Translations under genes and position numbers: made by a program | Part shown: piece after piece, positions 24,729-34,229 of the stretch | How the letters are laid out: every line of letters begins with the position of its first letter | How positions within the stretch are numbered: the stretch's first letter is position 1 | Source of the DNA: JBHEBG01 sp046557915 | GTDB taxonomy: Bacteria > Bacteroidota > Bacteroidia > Flavobacteriales > Flavobacteriaceae | Assembly (NCBI RefSeq): GCF_046557915.1 | Contig: NZ_JBHEBG010000004.1 | Span: 372,001 to 436,000 of the forward strand | Length of the DNA stretch: 64,000 nt | Direction: 5' to 3' | Notes under the pieces: model-generated | What the model saw: the letters and a program-made list of their open reading frames with translations, nothing else | Told to the model about the DNA's origin: nothing | Databases searched by the model: none

Positions 24729-24779
24729 CTTTTCAATTATCCACAGACGTTCTAAAAAACCGATCTATTTTATACACAC

Positions 24780-24806
24780 AAACCGTTTGGGAAAACCAAA
24801 AGGTTT
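24780..24806. terminator. Hairpin between the OsmC gene and the cassette array
   Basis: AAACCGTTTGG, GAAAA, CCAAAAGGTTT form a stem with one mismatch, 29 bp after the stop of the minus-strand OsmC fusion gene. There is no long T run on the minus strand, so termination is only possible. Confidence 0.35.
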
Positions 24807-24834
24807 ACCCTTAAAAAGAAAGTAGTGGAAGGGC

Positions 24835-26049
24835 TTATTCTATAAGCTTGGTAATCACTTGGGTTTCGCTATGTAGTGTTCTATGTACGGGGCATTTGTC
24901 GGCGATTTGCATAATGCGTTGCCGTTGTTTTTCGTCCAGATCCCCGGTCAGTTTTATCTCCCTATTAAAGGTATCTATTTTTGCACTGGGCAGTTCGCAG
25001 GCCTCACAATCGGCCGCATGGTCTTTACCATAAGACGTATGCACCTCTACATTGTCTACGGGCCAGCCTTTGCGTTTGGCATACATCTGTATGGTCATTG
25101 CCGTACAGGCAGACAAACCCGCAGATACCAACTCATAGGGCGACGGACCAAAATCGTTACCGCCAACCTCTAGGGGTTCGTCCGCAAGCACATAGTGGTT
25201 CCCAATTTTCATTTGGGTGGTAAAACCATCATCACCGTCCAGACTTGCAGCTACTTGGTGTTTGCTGCGTAGGTTGGAGATTTCTGGGATATCCACATAC
25301 CGTTGTGCCCAACCTGCAATAACCTTACCCACGTATTGGGAATCCCTTTTATCGCTCAATAGATGATCGGCATTGTCCAAGGAAACAAAGCTTTTGGGGT
25401 GGTGCGCCGCCAGGTAAATCTCTTCCGCATTTTTTATGCCTACGGTATCGTCCTGGGGCGAATGCATAATCAACAATGGCAAACGCAACCCTTTGGCCAC
25501 CTGGGGAAGCGATTGGGTCTCCAGATCGTCCAAGAATTGTTTTTTTATGGTAAAATCCCTCCCGCTTAAGTTTACAACGGCCTTGCCGCTGGTCTGTATC
25601 TCTTCGATACCACTCCTCAACAAATGCTTAACATGCTCGGGGTTGGAGGGGGCACCAATGGTGGCCACTGCCTTTATGGAAGGTATTTCGGCAGCTGCAA
25701 AGATAGCCGCTGCCCCTCCCAACGAATGCCCTATAATGAGCGTGGGAGCCTCATAATTTTCCTTTAAATGATTTGCCGCCGCTACCAAATCGCCCACATT
25801 ACCGGAGAAATTGGTATCTGCAAAATCGCCTTCGCTCTCGCCCAGTCCGGTAAAGTCGAAACGCAATACCCCAAAGCCATTGGCGGTCAGTGCCTTACCG
25901 ATATTTTTAATGGCCAGCAAATTTTTATTGCAGGTAAAGCAGTGCGCAAAAATTGCATAATTATGGGGATGTCTGTCGGCAGGTAGCTCTAATCTACCTA
26001 CTAACTTTTGCCCATCCTGGTTTTCAAAGGTTATTTTTTGGAGGTTCAT
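24835..26049 (-). CDS. Alpha/beta hydrolase - OsmC fusion protein
   Basis: 404 residues, cytoplasmic. The N-terminal alpha/beta hydrolase (about 1-255) has the nucleophile elbow GHSLGG, an early FAHCFTCNKN oxyanion region and a late NADHLL His. The C-terminal OsmC-like domain (about 265-404) has the peroxidatic pair in LSACTAMTIQMYAKRKG and DKCPVHRTL. OsmC proteins reduce organic hydroperoxides; the fused form is common in Bacteroidota and Proteobacteria. The first codon overlaps the end of the DUF2490 gene by 4 bp, so they form one operon. Confidence 0.9.
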   Translation of the reverse strand: MNLQKITFENQDGQKLVGRLELPADRHPHNYAIFAHCFTCNKNLLAIKNIGKALTANGFGVLRFDFTGLGESEGDFADTNFSGNVGDLVAAANHLKENYEAPTLIIGHSLGGAAAIFAAAEIPSIKAVATIGAPSNPEHVKHLLRSGIEEIQTSGKAVVNLSGRDFTIKKQFLDDLETQSLPQVAKGLRLPLLIMHSPQDDTVGIKNAEEIYLAAHHPKSFVSLDNADHLLSDKRDSQYVGKVIAGWAQRYVDIPEISNLRSKHQVAASLDGDDGFTTQMKIGNHYVLADEPLEVGGNDFGPSPYELVSAGLSACTAMTIQMYAKRKGWPVDNVEVHTSYGKDHAADCEACELPSAKIDTFNREIKLTGDLDEKQRQRIMQIADKCPVHRTLHSETQVITKLIE

Positions 26050-26741
26050 AACTGATTTTTTTCATTCCTTTTCCTTAAGTCGGGATTATAGAAAATTCCT
26101 ATCTGTATGCGATCAAAATTGGTAGCGCTGAAATGGTTTTTCAGATACCCCAACTGTAGGCTGGTCTTGGAATTAAGATGAAACCCTACGGCCCCGTACA
26201 ACCTGTTTTGTCCAAATACGGAATCTTGCAGGTTTAGGAATACCTCGTCGTAGAAATTAAGGAACATAGCCTCGGTAAGGGGCAAGGTCAGCTGAAGCCT
26301 ATACCGGGCCCTATGCTGGGTATCGTTGGTAGATAGGTCCTTGTTCTCTATAAATCGCTGTTCTAACCGATAGCGATGTTCAAATTTGAACTTTCCCACC
26401 TGATTTTTTAGAATGAACTGTTGAAAGATGCGATGTTCCTTAAGGTTGTCGGTTGTAGACGCACCATCGCTAAATGTAGGATCGGTATCTATATAACCAT
26501 ACCCAAAAGTGGCTATGGCCGATGGACTAAGATGATAATTGAGCCCCGTTCTTAACAATAACTGGTTAAAATTGGACAGGGTCTCGTAATATCTAAACTG
26601 CGCTTCGGTATGTATGCTCAGCTTTTCCGATATCTTATTGGTGCCAAAATACATATACCAGGCCCCAAATTTGTCTTCCCCGTTCTCTTGGGCCATTAAA
26701 AGGTATGGAAATAGCAGTATGGTAAGAAGTAGTTTTTTCAT
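26046..26741 (-). CDS. DUF2490 outer-membrane-like protein
   Basis: 231 residues with signal peptide MKKLLLTILLFPYLLMAQ. The mature part consists of alternating amphipathic beta strands (LSIHTEAQFRYYETLSNFNQ, FKFEHRYRLEQRF, YRLQLTLPL), typical of the DUF2490 family, predicted small outer-membrane barrels. Function unknown. Overlaps both neighbours by 4 bp, so it is translationally coupled between the sortilin-like and OsmC genes. Confidence 0.82.
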   Translation of the reverse strand: MKKLLLTILLFPYLLMAQENGEDKFGAWYMYFGTNKISEKLSIHTEAQFRYYETLSNFNQLLLRTGLNYHLSPSAIATFGYGYIDTDPTFSDGASTTDNLKEHRIFQQFILKNQVGKFKFEHRYRLEQRFIENKDLSTNDTQHRARYRLQLTLPLTEAMFLNFYDEVFLNLQDSVFGQNRLYGAVGFHLNSKTSLQLGYLKNHFSATNFDRIQIGIFYNPDLRKRNEKNQL

Positions 26742-29700
26742 TTTATCTGAAACTGTTTTATGTCTTTGAAACGCGATATATTGAGGCCACTAATGGTATC
26801 TCTATAGGGGGTCCAATGTTCATTAAAAAAAGTATTGGTCTTTTTCAGCGCACTTTCCAGTTCTTCTTTGGCAAAGCGTACCAATCTTTTTTCGGTTTCC
26901 GTTATGGGCGATTTTCTGCTGCTAACGTACTCATCGGCCTCATTAATTCTTTTCATTACGGTAATCTCCGGATTGCGCACAATGCCCTGTCGCTTATCTT
27001 CCTTACCGAGGTAGAGTGCAATTACAGAGTCTATTTGCTTTACCATATCCGTGGAGGCCTTTATCTGGTCTTTGTATTTTTCCTTGTCCAGTTCCTTAAG
27101 TTCCTTTTGAAACTTATTGGTAACGTTTTTGCTTTCTACAAGTTGCTTCACCGCATCCGCCGCTATTTGGGTATATTCCTGTATGGTACCGCGTATGGTA
27201 TACACCTCGTTGATGGCCTCTTGGGAAATATTGAGCCTAGGATCGGATTTTACCGTCACCTCGGTTTCATCGGTATGTTCGCCGTACTGTATTTTTACTT
27301 TATAGGTGCCCGGTCTTACTTTAGAGCCACCGGGTTCTTTTTTGCTTTTGTTTATTTTTCTGGAAGGTCTTTTCGGCCCTTTTTCGTCCATGTTCCAATA
27401 CACCCTATGAAAACCTGCCTTCTTGGGCGTTTTGTGTTTTAATGTCCGGATGAGGTGGTCGCCGTCATAGAATTGAATGGTGATGGAATCTTTTTTATTT
27501 TCTTTTTTTTCTGCGGCCGACTTTTCATCTTCAGCGGCATCATCGGCCTGCTCTTTTTTGGTCTCTTTTTCGGGTTTGTCGTTCCCTTTTTTCAGGTAAT
27601 AGGTAAGCATGGCCCCGGACTTTTTATTTTCCGCATTGTACAATGCATCCCCACCAAAACGCGAACCGGTAGGCTGTTGGTAGGCTGCTAAAAATGCAGT
27701 AGGGGGTGTAAACAATTTTATATCCTTTTCTAGGATCGAAACATCGGAAGCTATGGCCCTAAGGGGTCTAATATCGTCCAATACCCATGCCGCGCGACCA
27801 AAGGTACCTATGACAAGATCTTGCTCCCTGGGCTGTATCACCAAATCCTTTACGGAAACCGTGGGAAAGCCGTCGGTCCATTTTTGCCATTTAACCGCAC
27901 CATCGAAGGAAATATATAATCCGTCGTCCGTACCAAGAAACAAGAGGTTGGGGTTTTCAAGGTCCTGCACAATAGAGAGCGTATAGCTCTTTACATCCCC
28001 AGCATCTACGATGCGTTCCCAGGTCTTACCATAATTTTTGGTCCTGTAGGCATAAGGTTGGTAATTAAACCTTCGGTAATCATTGGCGATCAACAGCGCT
28101 TCGCCCTTGTTTTTGTTGGAGGCCTTTATTTGAGCGATCCAGCTGCCTTTTGGCAATCCTTTTATATTTTCGGTAACTTCTGTCCAGTCTGTGCCGCCAT
28201 TTTGGGTGTAATGCACACGTCCGTCATCGCTACCTGCCCAAAGCATATTTTTTTCTACAGGGGAAGGTTCCACTACCAAAATGGTACAGTGGTTTTCCGC
28301 ACCGGTAGCATCCAACGTTAGGCCACCGCTTTCGCTTTGTTTTTGTTTTTCGGGATCGTTGGTGGTGAGGTCTGGCGAAATTACTTCCCACGTCAATCCC
28401 TTATCGGTGCTTTTATGTACAAACTGACTACCAAAATAAACGGTACTATTGTTAAAGGGGTCCTGACCAATACCCGCATTCCAGTTGAAACGTAGTTTTG
28501 TTTTGGCATCGGGTGGGGTAGGGCGTACGGTGTAATTGTTACCGGTTTTCCAATCGTATCGAGACACATAACCCTGCTGGCTCATGGCATAGCCATATTG
28601 CGAATCATCTAGATCGGGTACTACATCAAATCCGTCCCCAAATTCTATTTCCTGCCAATAGCTATTACGGATTCCCTGGGCACGCCACACATAAGCTGGC
28701 CCTCTCCAAGAGCCGTTATCTTGCATTCCGCCATAAACATTGTACGGGTATTCATTATCTATATTGATATGATAAAACTGGGCTACCGGCAAGTTTCCGA
28801 TAAAACGCCAAGATTTTCCACCATCTTTGGTAATATTCAATCCGCCATCGTTGCCATCGATCATAAACTGACCGTTTTCCGGGTGAATCCACCATGCATG
28901 ATGATCGGGATGCACACCGTTATTTACCTGATAGGCAGGCATAAGTTGTTTAAAATTCTTTCCACCGTCCTCTGAAACGTTCACGTAGGTAAAAACCGAG
29001 TATACCCGATTTTCGTTCTGTGGATCTACGTAGATTTCCGAATAATAGAAAGGTCGGTTACCGATATCTTTTTTATCGTTTACCTTTTTCCATTTAAAGC
29101 CGCCGTCCTCGGATTTGTAAAGGGCATTCTTTTTGGCCTCTATGAGTGCATAGATGGTGTTGGGCCTGTTTTTGGCAATGGCCACCCCAATACGGCCCAA
29201 TTCGCCTTTTGGCAAGCCATCTTCATCCGAGAGTTTTTTCCAATTTTTGCCCCCATCATGCGTAATATGCAGTCCGCTTCCTTTTCCTCCGGAATTAAAG
29301 AACCAAGGGTCTCTTTTATGTTCCCATAGTGCGGCTATCAACTTATTCGGATTGGTGGGGTCCATGATTAGATCGGCAACCCCGGTTTTGTTATTTACGA
29401 ATAGGATTTTTTCCCAAGTATCGCCACCATCGGTGGTTTTAAAAACACCGCGCTCGGGGTGTTCGCCCCAAGGAGAACCGATTGCCCCTACATAAACCGT
29501 GTTTGGGTCGGTAGGGTCGATAACAATTCTATGGATATGTCGGGTCTTTTCCAAGCCCATGGCTTTCCAGCTCTTACCGCCGTCCAAAGATCGGTATACC
29601 CCAAAACCTCCGTTTAAACTGTTCCTGGGATTTCCTTCCCCGGTACCCACCCAAATTACGGATGGATTGGATTGCTGAATGGCTACAGCGCCTATGGATG

Positions 29701-29953
29701 CGGTAACTTCTTTTTCAAAAATGGGTTTCCAGGTGATACCGCCCGAGGTAGATTTCCACAATCCGCCCGATGCCGTACCCACGTACATAATATCGGTATT
29801 GGAATGTACCACGTCTATTGCGGTAACCCTACCGCTCATACCGCCCGGACCTATATTCCGAGGCTTCAGATCTTGAACAAGATCCATTTTAAATTCTTGT
29901 GATGATAGGGGAATAGATGCGCATAGCGCCAACAGGATGAGAGCTTTTTTCAT
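26738..29953 (-). CDS. Large exported sortilin/BNR-repeat (VPS10-like) protein
   Basis: 1071 residues. Signal peptide MKKALILLALCASIPLSSQ. About residues 30-740 consist of many beta-propeller repeats with the BNR/sortilin signature S-x-D-G-G-x-x-W (YRSLDGGKSWKAM, FKTTDGGDTWEKI, HITHDGGKNWKKL, TQNGGTDWTEV). A Lys/Glu-rich linker (near 790-830) follows, then a beta domain and a helical C-terminus. Related proteins are described as glycosyl-hydrolase-like or sortilin-like, but no catalytic residues are evident. It leads the three-gene operon with DUF2490 and OsmC-hydrolase. Confidence 0.85.
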   Translation of the reverse strand: MKKALILLALCASIPLSSQEFKMDLVQDLKPRNIGPGGMSGRVTAIDVVHSNTDIMYVGTASGGLWKSTSGGITWKPIFEKEVTASIGAVAIQQSNPSVIWVGTGEGNPRNSLNGGFGVYRSLDGGKSWKAMGLEKTRHIHRIVIDPTDPNTVYVGAIGSPWGEHPERGVFKTTDGGDTWEKILFVNNKTGVADLIMDPTNPNKLIAALWEHKRDPWFFNSGGKGSGLHITHDGGKNWKKLSDEDGLPKGELGRIGVAIAKNRPNTIYALIEAKKNALYKSEDGGFKWKKVNDKKDIGNRPFYYSEIYVDPQNENRVYSVFTYVNVSEDGGKNFKQLMPAYQVNNGVHPDHHAWWIHPENGQFMIDGNDGGLNITKDGGKSWRFIGNLPVAQFYHINIDNEYPYNVYGGMQDNGSWRGPAYVWRAQGIRNSYWQEIEFGDGFDVVPDLDDSQYGYAMSQQGYVSRYDWKTGNNYTVRPTPPDAKTKLRFNWNAGIGQDPFNNSTVYFGSQFVHKSTDKGLTWEVISPDLTTNDPEKQKQSESGGLTLDATGAENHCTILVVEPSPVEKNMLWAGSDDGRVHYTQNGGTDWTEVTENIKGLPKGSWIAQIKASNKNKGEALLIANDYRRFNYQPYAYRTKNYGKTWERIVDAGDVKSYTLSIVQDLENPNLLFLGTDDGLYISFDGAVKWQKWTDGFPTVSVKDLVIQPREQDLVIGTFGRAAWVLDDIRPLRAIASDVSILEKDIKLFTPPTAFLAAYQQPTGSRFGGDALYNAENKKSGAMLTYYLKKGNDKPEKETKKEQADDAAEDEKSAAEKKENKKDSITIQFYDGDHLIRTLKHKTPKKAGFHRVYWNMDEKGPKRPSRKINKSKKEPGGSKVRPGTYKVKIQYGEHTDETEVTVKSDPRLNISQEAINEVYTIRGTIQEYTQIAADAVKQLVESKNVTNKFQKELKELDKEKYKDQIKASTDMVKQIDSVIALYLGKEDKRQGIVRNPEITVMKRINEADEYVSSRKSPITETEKRLVRFAKEELESALKKTNTFFNEHWTPYRDTISGLNISRFKDIKQFQIK

Positions 29954-30055
29954 TCGTTTCAGATGGTTAATTAGTCGGCTAAATATACCAAAAACTTAAA
30001 GGAGAATTCTTAAAGCGATGTTAAGGATTTTCATCTAAACGGAGCGTGTTTCGGA

Positions 30056-31309
30056 TCATTCATTTTTATAGATTGCACCGTCTTTCATCACAAAATTTAC
30101 TGTTCTAAGCGCCCCAATGTCCTTGATGGGGTCGCCTTTTACGGCGATGATATCCGCTAAATTGCCCTGTTTTATATTTCCCAATCGATTTAAGTGAAAA
30201 ACACGGGCATTTAAGGATGTTGCGGAACGTAGCGCATCTATAGTGGACATTCCGTAATCTACCATCATTTCCAACTCCCTTACATTATCACCATGCGAAA
30301 AAACACCCACATCACCGCCGAACACAATATCTACACCTGCCTGCAGTGCTAGTTTAAAGGAAGCTCTTTTTTGGGTGATTCCCTCGGGTTCTTTTTCGGT
30401 TCCCTTTTTCCACCCTCGGTATTGTGCTACGGCATCACTGGCCGCCAGGGTAGGGCAGAAGGCAACACCTTTTTCTTTCATAAGTTTAAAAACTTCCAAG
30501 GTACCGTCATCCCCATGTTCTATGGTTTCGGCACCTCCCAAAACCGCCCTGCGCATACCTTCGGGGGTACTTGCATGGGCTACAATGTACCTTCCTGCGC
30601 TTTTGGCCGTTTTGGACATCATGGTAATTTCGTCCAATAAAAAAGTGGGTTGTGAAGACTCACCGTTTCTCCAGCTGTAATCGGCATATATTTTTATAAA
30701 GTCGGCACCATTGCCCAATTGCCTTCGAACCGTCTCAATGACCTTATCTCCACTGGCCGGTTCCGCTCCCAAGGGCACAGTAACCCCGTCGTGAAATCCT
30801 CTTGGCCCATACGCTCCCGTGGCAACTATGGCCGGACCGGCAACCAGTAACCGGGGACCCGGAACAATACCTTCATCGATCATCTTTTTTAAATGGACGT
30901 CCGTATAACCGGCACCTTCCGAACCAAGATCGCGCATAGTGGTTACACCGGCCATCAACGATTTTTCGGCATAGACCACGCCTCTTATGGCGCGCTCCAC
31001 GGGCGACTCCTTCAATACCTGATCGTTCCATGAGGTTTCATTATACGGATGCAAAAGAAGGTGCGAATGTCCTTCGATTAAACCTGGCATTAATGTAGAC
31101 TCCGAAAGTCTTATAATTTCTGCCCCTTCCGGAATGGTTAACCCGTTGGACGGCCCTGCATAGACTATGGTATTTTCACTTACCATAACGGACCAGTTGG
31201 TATGTGTCTGCTGGCCGTCAAATACGGCTTTGGGTACCAAAACGGTTTGTCCATGTACCCAAACCACGGCTAGGCAAAAACATAGAAAGGTAATTTTTTT
31301 CATAATCAT
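30056..31309 (-). CDS. Exported amidohydrolase family protein
   Basis: 417 residues with a signal peptide (start MIMKK or MKK; the second Met gives the better signal). Amidohydrolase features: GHSHLLLHPY (first metal pair HxH), DFIKIYADYS (carboxylated Lys), AHASTPEGMRRAV and IEHGDDG (His ligands), FGGDVGVF (catalytic Asp). This arrangement is the Xaa-Pro dipeptidase/imidazolonepropionase-like branch. Probably cleaves small peptides or cyclic amides outside the cytoplasm. It is last of three tandem paralogues, sharing one base with the gene upstream. Confidence 0.88.
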   Translation of the reverse strand: MIMKKITFLCFCLAVVWVHGQTVLVPKAVFDGQQTHTNWSVMVSENTIVYAGPSNGLTIPEGAEIIRLSESTLMPGLIEGHSHLLLHPYNETSWNDQVLKESPVERAIRGVVYAEKSLMAGVTTMRDLGSEGAGYTDVHLKKMIDEGIVPGPRLLVAGPAIVATGAYGPRGFHDGVTVPLGAEPASGDKVIETVRRQLGNGADFIKIYADYSWRNGESSQPTFLLDEITMMSKTAKSAGRYIVAHASTPEGMRRAVLGGAETIEHGDDGTLEVFKLMKEKGVAFCPTLAASDAVAQYRGWKKGTEKEPEGITQKRASFKLALQAGVDIVFGGDVGVFSHGDNVRELEMMVDYGMSTIDALRSATSLNARVFHLNRLGNIKQGNLADIIAVKGDPIKDIGALRTVNFVMKDGAIYKNE

Positions 31310-32709
31310 TAATTTTTGGAAGCGTTCTCGGCTATGGAGGCCAATTTTTCATCTATAGTTTCCCTAGACAACCATGTTCCCATTATCATGACACCCGAAA
31401 TTTCCTTAAGAGCGTTAATATCTTCCATGGGATTGGCATTTATCAGTACCATATCCGCGGATAAACCTTCTTTAATGGATCCGTAAGCGTTTTCCATACC
31501 AAAATACAGCGCAGGATTTATGGTCCCCGATCTAATGATCTGTAAGGGTGTCAGCCCAGCTTGGAGCATACCTTGCATTTCGTGATGAATGGAAAAGCCA
31601 GGTACATTGAACAATTGCGGGGCATCTGACCCCAACAACATACCATGGCCGTTTTCATAGAGTTTCTTTATCAACGACCTTCTAATGTTTATAAATTGCT
31701 GCCATTGCGCTTCGTTAAAACCAGAATCGGCCCCCGTAGAATTGGTCTTTATCCGTTTCCAATTCTCCAAAGTGGTTTTGGGCATGTATTTCATTTCGGG
31801 TTGGGCCAGTAATTCTTCTGCGCCTATGGGAGCAAACCATCTTTCGAACAGACTTTGGGTGGGTACGATCCAGACTTTATTGTCTTTGGACAATTGCACC
31901 AGTTCGTCCATTTTGGACAGATCGGCCAAAGGCGTAAAATTATATCCAAAAAAGCCATTATCGTTTGGATCCACATTCGCCGAAGTCGGTACCATACCTT
32001 CCAAGAAGCCGTCTACATGGTCTATGGAAGCAAATTTACTTTCCAGCGCATGTCTGATACCTACATCAACAGGTACGTGCCCTGCTAAGGTTATACCCAC
32101 CTCGTTGGCCGTACGTACAATTTCGTTGAACACCTCTAATTGAATACCGGGATGGATCTTTAAAAAGTCGTACCCATCTTTTTGGTAGGCGGTTACCTTG
32201 GTGGTGGCTTGCTCTACGGAGGTAACGGAATTGCCGTTTAAGGAAGGGCTAGAGGTGTATATCCTTGGGCTAAGCACTTCGCCTTTTTTTGCTTTTTCGC
32301 GCAATGTAAGATGCGAAGGATCTCCGAGCATACCCCTTATGGTGGTTATGCCGTTGGAAAGGTAAAGAAATAAGGTTTCCTCCAAACGTTCCGTTGAAGT
32401 GGATGGCGGTGGAATGTGGGCATGCATCTCGGCAAGTCCGGGAATAACGTATTTTCCTTTACCATCGATCTGGGTCGCAAAGCCATCAGCATTTTCAACG
32501 GTTTCTAGAATACCTTTTATTTTTCCCGAGTCGATAATAATTTGACGGTTTTCCAGAATACTACCGTTATCAACATCCACAATATTTACATCGGTTATCA
32601 AGATGGCATCCTTACCGGTTTCCGGTGGTGTAGCGGTCTTATTCTGTGCCCTGTTGCAGGCCGTAAGGGCCATGGCGATCATGAGGAAAACTATTTTTTT
32701 CATATCCAT
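31309..32709 (-). CDS. Amidohydrolase family lipoprotein (paralogue 2)
   Basis: 466 residues. From the second Met (MKKIVFLMIAMALTAC) a lipoprotein signal is clear. Motifs: EMHAHIPPP, DFLKIHPGIQ, LAGHVPVDVG, SIDHVDG and LGSDAPQLF, giving the complete metal and catalytic set. Compared with the first paralogue it carries extra sequence between the second and third His regions. Same predicted class of secreted dipeptidase-like amidohydrolase, with different substrate preference likely because the loops differ. Confidence 0.87.
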   Translation of the reverse strand: MDMKKIVFLMIAMALTACNRAQNKTATPPETGKDAILITDVNIVDVDNGSILENRQIIIDSGKIKGILETVENADGFATQIDGKGKYVIPGLAEMHAHIPPPSTSTERLEETLFLYLSNGITTIRGMLGDPSHLTLREKAKKGEVLSPRIYTSSPSLNGNSVTSVEQATTKVTAYQKDGYDFLKIHPGIQLEVFNEIVRTANEVGITLAGHVPVDVGIRHALESKFASIDHVDGFLEGMVPTSANVDPNDNGFFGYNFTPLADLSKMDELVQLSKDNKVWIVPTQSLFERWFAPIGAEELLAQPEMKYMPKTTLENWKRIKTNSTGADSGFNEAQWQQFINIRRSLIKKLYENGHGMLLGSDAPQLFNVPGFSIHHEMQGMLQAGLTPLQIIRSGTINPALYFGMENAYGSIKEGLSADMVLINANPMEDINALKEISGVMIMGTWLSRETIDEKLASIAENASKN

Positions 32710-32713
32710 ATTT

Positions 32714-34126
32714 TTAATTGGTTATAGAAGTATTTAAAAGATTGGCAAGTGCCTGTTTGGAATACACTTTGTTGCCCTTAAGTACAGAAAATATACGTTG
32801 CGTATTGGTGATATCCTCCAGTGGATTGCCTTCTAAGAAAACAAGGTCGGCAATTTTACCTACCGCTATAGTACCATAATCAGCGTCCTTTCCAAGAAAT
32901 AGGGCCCCATTGTAAGCTGAGGTTCGGAGCACTTGCAAGGGCGACATGCCCGTCTTTGCCATGGCTTCCATTTCCTTGTGCAATGAAATGCCCGGATACG
33001 TATAGGAGTTAAAGGCCCCACTGTCCGATCCTGCCAGGAGCAATACCCCGGCATCATTGAGAGATTTTGTTAGTTGGCCAAAAAAGGTATCTAGGGCCTT
33101 TCGGTCTTTTCTGGCTTGGTCATCGGCTTTCATGGCTCTTTGTATTCTACCGTCATAGGTTTTTATGATACCATGGCCCATGTATTGAAGATAGGCATCC
33201 TTGGTATGGTCTACTTCGTCCAAATAGCTCAACGTTTCCCCAATATGCAGTGTAGGCACTACAAAGACATTTTTTTGCTTTAGGTTAGCGAAGGTTTGTT
33301 GGGCGGTACTGTCTTGGTAACTAGCCAGCAACGCGGGCATAGCCTGCCAAAAACCCATTTCTTTTGAAGCCAGTTTAGCGGTGATTTCCTTTTCGCGATT
33401 GGAACAACCCTTCATAACGTAGTACAAATGCTCTATGGCATCCAATCCAGCATCTAGGGTATGGTCTAGTTCTACGGTAAACGGCATATGCCCGGAGGTA
33501 ATCAATTTCCTTTCTTCGGCCTGTCTTATCGTTTCCAAATATGCCTCTCCCGATATTTTACTGTCGTACAATTTAACAAAGTCGGTTCCCAACGCTTGCA
33601 AGGAATCCAAGGCCATGGCAATGTCATCATTGTTTTCCACCGCTAAGGAGCCTGCCCAAGTAGGTTCCGGACCATCGATCTTAGGCCCCGAGGTAAAAAT
33701 GGTAGGGCCAATAAGTTTTCCCTCGGCAACGTGGGTCTTCCAATCCAATACGGACAATGTTAGGTCCCCCCCGGCGTCGCGCACGGTAGTAATTCCATTG
33801 GCAATGAAAAGGTTTAGGAAATTTTTATTCGCATTAATTAAGCTATCACCGCCTCTAAAGTGTACATGGTTATCCCAAAACCCTGGCAAAACATATGTTT
33901 CCGAAGCATCTACGGTTTCCTTCGCCTTATAATCCATGATATTGGGTGCGTCCGTGATTTTTTTTATCCTTCCCTCGGCAATGAAAATCGACTGCTGGGT
34001 AATTTGCCCTGTAACAAGGTCTACAGTGTTGGCATTTAGTATGGCAAGGTCGAACGTCTCTTTTTCTTCCTCTATACAACCCAAAATGACAAGGGACAAG
34101 ATTAGTATGGACAACAAGTTTTTCAT
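32714..34126 (-). CDS. Amidohydrolase family lipoprotein (paralogue 3)
   Basis: 470 residues. Lipobox ILGC with Cys17. Motifs: WDNHVHFRGGDS (HxH), VRDAGGD, DFVKLYDSK (Lys), TSGHMPFTVELD and AIEHLYY (His ligands), and LLAGSDSGAF (Asp). First gene of the three-gene tandem, separated by 4 bp from the next, which implies one transcript. All three are close in order and domain layout but clearly diverged, so the duplication is old. Confidence 0.88.
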   Translation of the reverse strand: MKNLLSILILSLVILGCIEEEKETFDLAILNANTVDLVTGQITQQSIFIAEGRIKKITDAPNIMDYKAKETVDASETYVLPGFWDNHVHFRGGDSLINANKNFLNLFIANGITTVRDAGGDLTLSVLDWKTHVAEGKLIGPTIFTSGPKIDGPEPTWAGSLAVENNDDIAMALDSLQALGTDFVKLYDSKISGEAYLETIRQAEERKLITSGHMPFTVELDHTLDAGLDAIEHLYYVMKGCSNREKEITAKLASKEMGFWQAMPALLASYQDSTAQQTFANLKQKNVFVVPTLHIGETLSYLDEVDHTKDAYLQYMGHGIIKTYDGRIQRAMKADDQARKDRKALDTFFGQLTKSLNDAGVLLLAGSDSGAFNSYTYPGISLHKEMEAMAKTGMSPLQVLRTSAYNGALFLGKDADYGTIAVGKIADLVFLEGNPLEDITNTQRIFSVLKGNKVYSKQALANLLNTSITN

Positions 34127-34229
34127 TATGCTATATTGATAGGATACCGTAATGTATTAATTATTCATGATAATTTAATACGCCACCGTTTAATTTGATG
34201 TAATCTATTTTCAGAAAATGGTTTTTTGG

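Larger units (their letters stand above)
17740..24750 (-). mobile_element. Integron-like gene-cassette array (attC-like sites, no integrase in window)
   Basis: Nine small, unrelated minus-strand genes stand in A+T-rich DNA. Four genes are each enclosed by a perfect inverted repeat unique to that gene: GTTGGGTGCA, GTTGGCAGC, GTTACCATGC and GTTGTGTAG. On the coding strand every such gene starts after TATA-N7-GTT, and 3' ends read AAC-N6-TATA (N4 in one case). Gene stops lie only 0-19 nt from the 3' repeat. Complementarity across one cassette rather than across a junction is what circularising integron cassettes show. Boundaries are approximate: the right edge lies between the kinase upstream region and the OsmC gene, the left edge near the hairpin at 17746. 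No IntI-like recombinase gene is present in the window. Confidence 0.7.
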
